From Erigeron canadensis (lineage: Eukaryota; Streptophyta; Magnoliopsida; Asterales; Asteraceae): a DNA stretch of 64,000 bases. Position 1 is the first letter of the stretch, and each line of letters starts with the position of its first letter. The stretch spans positions 15,064,501-15,128,500 of the forward strand of contig NC_057768.1 in assembly GCF_010389155.1 (NCBI RefSeq), written 5' to 3'. A program made the translations under genes and the position numbers. Positions 58,738 through 64,000 of the stretch are shown here, piece after piece. The notes beneath the pieces were generated by a model that was not told where the DNA came from, ran no database searches, and saw only the letters and a list, made by a program, of their open reading frames with translations.

Positions 58738-60200
58738 TGATGTGTGAAAATCTAGTTAAATTAAAATCCTTAAAAATACTCCGAATCGAATACCACACAC
58801 AATCGGGCAGTGGACCCGTTCGTATGCAATATAGATTAAAGCAAGTAAAGGTTCGTTCCACGGAGACTACAAAGAGCTAGCGAGTTTTAAGTAGTTAAAA
58901 AGAGTTTGGCTTTTTAAAGACACCACGTCATCTTGGTTTTTATATTAAAAAGTTAGTTGATTGAAGAAGTTAGAAATTCCAAAGAATTTATCGAAAAGAG
59001 AATTGTCGTATATCAAATAGAATTAAAAGATCATCTACTTCGACTCCATGACACACATTATTTAGGTTGCATCTATATTAAAACCAATTCAACTTGTTGA
59101 TTTTATAACGAGGTAGAACAAAGAACTCACTAGTTGCGCACCTAGCTTATTACCCTATCCAACCCAATAACCAATCTCTCGACCCCTAAGTTCCGGTTAC
59201 CACTTTCCCTATCAAGACCTACTAGATTGACTAATTTGTATTGTTATTGTAAACAATCTTGTCTATCGATTTTACCAAATCGTTAACACTTTGAATTCTA
59301 TTATCTATTGTTGTTTATTATCTTGTTACCACAAGTTAACACCTATCAATTGTACCCAATCGACTAGAATAATGTACTCCTAAACCTAGATACCTCTAAA
59401 TCATTCATACATTATCAACAAAACAGTAGATAAGAGCATAAGAACTCAAAACATTAAGATTACGACAAAACGTTTAACGATCAACTTGAATTCAAAAGAT
59501 TATGCAATCATTATTCAATGTGTCACTTCATCTCAGTAGATGATGAAGTTATTTAGCTACTCATAATCATAAACATAACACAAAGAGTAAAAGTATAAGA
59601 GAACATATTGTACCAATGCGTAGAAAACAAGTAGAAGCTAAGAAAATCGATAACCGAATGCCTTGAAGCTCACGAGCAACCCTTAGATCTTAATGGACAA
59701 AAGAGCTACTAAATATTGCCCCAAAGAACCCTAAAATCGACTGGAGGTGATTGTATATCGAATGGGAAGGTTTTGGTCTTGTATTTATAAAGTTTACAAA
59801 AAGTCTTCACAAACCGACCTACAGGTGCGACGCACCTGGCCTTGTTTCCAAAAATTCTTCTGCCCGATATGCGACGCACCACAAGGTCGGTGCACCGCAC
59901 TTCCCTGCTTTCTCACATCTTCCAACTTTCTGAGAAGAAAATGCTCCGCACCATCCTTCCAGGTGCGACGCACCTGGTAAGTTTTCAGCCAAAACTTGTA
60001 GTTTTTATTCCGTCTTCACTCGTACGCGTCCATGAACCATCCTAATGCATCTTCTAGCTGTTTCTAACCATTTCACCTGTTCTAAGCCTGCAACCACTAA
60101 CAATACCATCAAAGCATCGAATATACATGTAAATTGCACATAATTAAGCTTAAAACGACTTAGAAACGATATGGGAATGTATATATAAATGGACATATCA
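58738..60200 (-). mobile_element. 5' LTR of the Athila-like element
   Basis: 1,463 bp, TGATGTGTG...GACATATCA on the plus strand. Differs from the left LTR by about 41 substitutions and two deletions (one palindrome unit near 59837, about 12 bp near 60054). Confidence 0.93.
59782..59975 (-). promoter_or_regulatory. TATA box and GC-rich palindrome array in Athila U3
   Basis: TATAAATA (minus) at 59782-59789. Upstream in sense: GGTGCGACGCACC 59824-59836, a half unit near 59870-59880, a mutated unit near 59888-59900 and AGGTGCGACGCACCT 59961-59975. The nearest one is about 35 bp from the TATA box. GC-rich units stand out against AT-rich surroundings. Confidence 0.6.
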
Positions 60201-60205
60201 ACGTC

Positions 60206-60755
60206 ATTTCACGATATGACCTGTTATTGAAAGGAAAGTTGGAGAGCTATATGACATGAAATAACAGCTCATAAGTTAGAATTGTTGAACGAGTGTTTGA
60301 TTAGCTCAAAATTGATTGAAGGTTTTGTAGTGAGCAAAGAAAGCTTATATTGAACAAGTGAGTATAATGGTTTAACCATAAAAACTTATGGAGGGATATG
60401 TTATACATCAAAAGTTATGGCGAGTCGACCCTTTGTTCAAATGAGTCATGTGAGTTATGGTAGCAAGTTATAAAGGATACGTGTGTGAGGGGGTTAAACG
60501 CCAAATGAATAGCCTTCGCCATATGTAATGTGGGTACTACTTATGAAGGTTGAATATATGAGTTGATTGCTTCGTCTGATTTAAAGATTGAACCAAAGAA
60601 ATGATGTAACGGTCGAAATGTAAAGTGAAAGTAGAAAAGATTATGTACGGAGCTAAATGAGTTTGGCAATGATAAAGTTAAGGATATGGATAAGTCAATT
60701 ACATATGAGTGGTGAAATGATTCCGAGGACAGAATCCTCTTAAGGGGGAGGTAAT
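60206..60755 (+). mobile_element. 3' internal end of element C with polypurine tract
   Basis: Decayed sequence after the Athila-like insertion. Its end, TTCCGAGGACAGAATCCTC followed by TAAGGGGGAG (60741-60750), has the form of the last pol codons plus polypurine tract of many plant gypsy elements. No open reading frame remains. Confidence 0.65.
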
Positions 60756-63181
60756 TGTAACATCCCCAACATTTTATGTCGACCATTGATCATGTCGTTA
60801 GTCAACGTTTGCCTTCCGTCGAATTTATACGTCTTAATAGTTAACATGTTATGTGATAATGACTACGGTCGTTATATATGATTAATGTGTCTACATGTTA
60901 ATGATTAATTTCATTAAATATGTTCAAATGGAGGGTTTAATATGTCATATGACAAAGTAATATGTTAGTAAAGTGATTAATAATAATGATATGTATTCCC
61001 GATTGAGTTAAAGTGATGAAAAGTGTTCCCGTAAGAGTTTAAGGGGCAATAAGTGAAAGATATAAAGTACAAGGGTATAGATGTTAAGTTTTGCAAAGTT
61101 GGTCCAGCAGATTTAGGGCCATATCATGTTCCATAAACCCCATAATCAGATTGTAATCTAAAAATAATTCTCCCTCAAGAACCCTAGAGCCTCTCTTCAA
61201 GTTTTGTGCGATTTTGGATCTATTCGGTGGTGATTTCTTCTAGGTTTTGATCCTTTAATCATTCGTACAGGTAATTCTTTATTCTAAGATCATAGGGTAA
61301 TGGTCTTTGATAGATTTTGTCCACCCATCTCTGGTTTAAGGGTTGGGTATGCTTTAATTGCAATCCGTTTATCGATTTCGATTCAATCGAGTGATTAATA
61401 TATGTAAGTAATCCAAGGATCAATTGATGGTTTAATGGTGTTAATTAAGTCTTAAAAGATGCCTTGAAGTGATCTAGAAAATTTCAGGTCGTAAGGATTT
61501 GAGATGGGTTCGAAACGAAAGAAACACGAAAATCCCATTTTTGGAAAATCTGAAGCCAGTGAGGCCCACTGGAATGTGGTGCCACCCACTGAGGGTCAGT
61601 TTTAGTTCAGAAAATATTCAGTGTGCCCCACTGAATTGTTAGTGAGCCCCACTAACTGCAGTTCACCATTTTCGCTCCGTTTAACTTATGTAATGTATGT
61701 TTATTGTATAATAGGTTGTCGGGGATACTTAGCAAGCACTGTAAGACATATGTAACTCATTGTTAAGCAATACCAAGGTAAGATACAGTACTTTGACACG
61801 CTGAGGGTTCAACAAAAACATAGTTTTCATATAATAACTTCCCAAAATAGTATCTTGTTTGCTTATGAGTATTCGGGATTATACGGGAGGTGATATGGGC
61901 TATGTATATGCATATTGAAGCCTAAAATGCTACCCATAGATATGACACGTTATGATATGATATGAAATGCTTGAGTTGTTATGAAATACATTATGTAATG
62001 AGCTATGTTATGTAATGAAAGATGATATGTAATGATATGCTATGAAATGTCGTGCAATATATGAGATGTATTGATATGCTATGAAATGATATGTAATGTC
62101 TTAAGATGAATTGAAATGTAATATATGTTGATGATATGTGAAATGTACATGATTACATGGCTTGTTCATCTAGTTCACTAGACTTATTAAGTTGCCATGA
62201 CACGTGCACGTTTAAGGGCCCAAACATAAAGATGTATATGTGATAATTGTTTAGGTAGTATAAACACCTAAACCATATGAGATATGAAATCGAGCTTGTA
62301 ATTTAGATGTGAAGTGTTAAGCTTAACCCATACTTGCCCTTGCCCGGCGGGTGCGTAGATGTGGTTGCTCGGGTGGCTCCTTGCAACATGGTCAAAGATG
62401 TGAATAGTAATACGGGAGGTCTGACCCGCCCCACTTGTCATGTACATACAGATTACTCCTGGATTGGCTTGCCATTCCTTAACGACAATAATATACAGCC
62501 GTAAGGTTTGTCCATCTAGTCGGGTGTGACTTATGTCACACTTATAAAGATGCATATGTTATATGAGATGCATGACTTATGTCAGAATTATAAAGATGTT
62601 TAGATGTGATATGTGGAGATGCAGAAGATGACTAGGCATATTTAGGATGACCCATCCTAATATGAAAGATGTTGATGCTATGATTTGTATGTGAGATGAT
62701 ATGTTTGATGATATGTGCCTTAACGATTTAATATGACTTTTATATAATGTTTTAAATGGACAAACATTTTATAAACTATGTTTTATCTTACTTAGTTAAT
62801 TCGTTAGCTAACACTTGCTCTTTTAAAATGTGTTGTGCCCTCAGGTCCAACAATAGTGAGCAGGTTGATGTGAGAAGATGTGAGGCATGGGTAGATGATC
62901 TTGAAGCTGGTTGTAGTTTACCCATAGTGACTACCCGCATTAGACGTTGATTTGTGTTTAGATATTTATGATTTGTATTTACTATAATGTCGGTTGTTTA
63001 ATGTTGGGCAACCGATGGATTTCCATTTATATTTGTTTTAATGATATGGCTAGTAACACCATTTAATGAATAAACCAAACAGATTTTGCTGGTTTGGACT
63101 TTTAAAGTTTAATTCCGTTTTCTTTGACGCCGTTAGGCGAAAGTTTTTGGAAATACATATTTTTAAACGACAGGTGTTACA
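60756..63181 (+). mobile_element. 3' LTR of gypsy element C
   Basis: 2,426 bp, TGTAACATCCCC...GGTGTTACA, preceded by the polypurine tract. Its last ~1.34 kb matches the truncated 5' LTR at 27229-28555. A TATAAAG at about 61049 is a candidate TATA box. Only LTR-type noncoding sequence; open frames such as 62756-62950 are shared by chance in both copies. Confidence 0.85.
61556..61656 (+). repeat. Three hairpins with CAGTG-type stems in C's LTR
   Basis: 61556-61572 CCAGTG-AGGCC-CACTGG; 61617-61635 TTCAGTG-TGCCC-CACTGAA; 61638-61656 GTTAGTG-AGCCC-CACTAAC. All have 6-7-bp stems and 5-nt loops. The region lies about 800-900 bp into the LTR. Confidence 0.8.
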
Positions 63182-64000
63182 AATGTGATTACATACAATC
63201 CTACTTTCATCGAATACGTTAAGCTACACAAACACCTTGTTTTTCACATTCTAAGCATGTTGATTATCAACCAGATTGATTCAAACCTAACAATAATAAC
63301 ATGATTCCATAAAATCTAACTGTCGTTAAGAAATAGAACACCCACTGATTCAGATTAAGCAATAATATTGTGATTCTATAAACTGTAACTGTAAACAAAT
63401 ACAAACACCTTTTGTTTCAAATTAGCTGTTTGTTATAATTCATATTAACATACTTGTTGTTTGTTCGTTTTCTTCATCGCTCATCATATCTTCTTCCTAT
63501 GTTGATTAAGAAAATGAAATCAAAAGTTAGTGTTTTAATTGACGACGGCGAGGTTAATTGATGTTGAATTCTGCGTCGATGAACCATACAAATCGTACTA
63601 ATAGAAGCAAAGGACGATGAAGATGACGGGGGCAGGAGTGTTTGACGTTGATTACTGATGGAGATGAACAATATTAGATAATAAAGATGACGACAGGTGG
63701 TGGTTTATGGAGGTTAGGGTTTTGGTCGACGGAGGAAAAACAGAGGGAAGGAGGAGCGGGGTGTTTTTTTATTTTATTTATATAGTGTGCGTAAAATTAC
63801 TTTTTTGCCTCTATGTGTTATTTTTTTCAAATGAATTGTGGCCTTAGATTAGCTATGATCCAAGGATCCAGATATATTTTCTAGTTTTCACCAAAAAACT
63901 TAATTTTAAATGAATACAACTTTATGATAAAAACATAAAAATATAAAAGATATTATATAACATCTATTTGATTGTCCTTTTGCTAATACTTTTATATATA
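63182..64000 (-). other. Right flank; possible upstream end of a minus-strand gene
   Basis: Not repeat-like elsewhere in the window. On the minus strand there is TATATAAATA at about 63774-63784, then a GAGGA/CTCC-rich leader with AAACCCTAACC near 63711-63722 (telo-box-like, common in plant 5' UTRs). Further on an ATGATGAGCGATGAAG lies near 63470-63490, followed by GTATGT. Between 63284 and 63411 there is a diverged tandem duplication of about 75 bp (CAATAATA...GATTC.ATAAA). The open frame at 63474-63671 has no recognisable product. A first exon here is speculative. Confidence 0.25.

Larger units (their letters stand above)
31658..60200 (-). mobile_element. Athila-like Ty3/gypsy element
   Basis: TGATGTGTG...GACATATCA LTRs with a perfect ACGTC duplication (31653-31657, 60201-60205). 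It spans 28.5 kb, about 16 kb without copia B; that 16 kb still includes a 1.85-kb solo LTR. Order on the minus strand is 5' LTR, primer site, gag, protease, RT/RNase H, integrase, accessory gene, a ~2.3-kb noncoding stretch with duplicated polypurine modules, and 3' LTR. RT, the NAITTQSGK phrase between gag and protease, and the post-integrase accessory gene fit Athila. The LTRs differ by about 41 substitutions in 1.46 kb (about 2.8%) plus two deletions in the right LTR. Confidence 0.9.

Overview
The window is plant nuclear DNA made almost entirely of nested LTR retrotransposons. It is AT-rich, no intact cellular gene is visible, and every recognisable protein is a retroelement Gag, protease, integrase, reverse transcriptase/RNase H or retroelement accessory protein. 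The SIRE-type Ty1/copia and Athila-type Ty3/gypsy elements, and the style of the accessory proteins, suggest a large-genome eudicot, probably Asteraceae. That family call is from memory of similar proteins, not from a search.

Left edge (1-7.4 kb): gypsy-type LTR debris. A candidate 4.26-kb LTR (893-5148, TGTAACA...TGTTACA) is followed by a primer-binding-site-like sequence. An inverted partial copy of the same sequence lies before it and a partial direct copy after it.

7.4-27.2 kb: element D (+ strand). It carries a decayed two-exon-like accessory gene and a 3' LTR at 26560-27228, but no visible gag, pol or 5' LTR. Its second coding block is split by copia A (11733-26148, - strand, site duplication AAGAA). 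Copia A's 3' LTR is itself split by a solo gypsy LTR (11842-14414, site duplication CTAGT).

27.2-63.2 kb: gypsy element C (+ strand; truncated 5' LTR 27229-28555, 3' LTR 60756-63181). Inside it sits a 28.5-kb Athila-like element (31658-60200, - strand, ACGTC). That element contains a solo LTR (35524-37369, CAGAT) and copia B (44930-57506, - strand, CTTGC), which splits its gag. The last 0.8 kb may be the upstream end of a - strand gene.

Hand-counted LTR divergence falls in the order the nesting predicts: C about 4%, Athila about 2.8%, copia A about 2.7%, copia B about 2.0%. All coding regions are broken by stops or frameshifts.

The less ordinary content is: (i) a related accessory protein placed between pol and the 3' LTR in both copia elements, in D and perhaps in the Athila element; (ii) LTR-specific arrays of short palindromes whose stems differ in sequence but stay self-complementary; (iii) a duplicated hairpin plus polypurine-tract module in the Athila element with a covarying stem; (iv) short words over-used in an element-specific way by each copia element, in both LTR and coding DNA.
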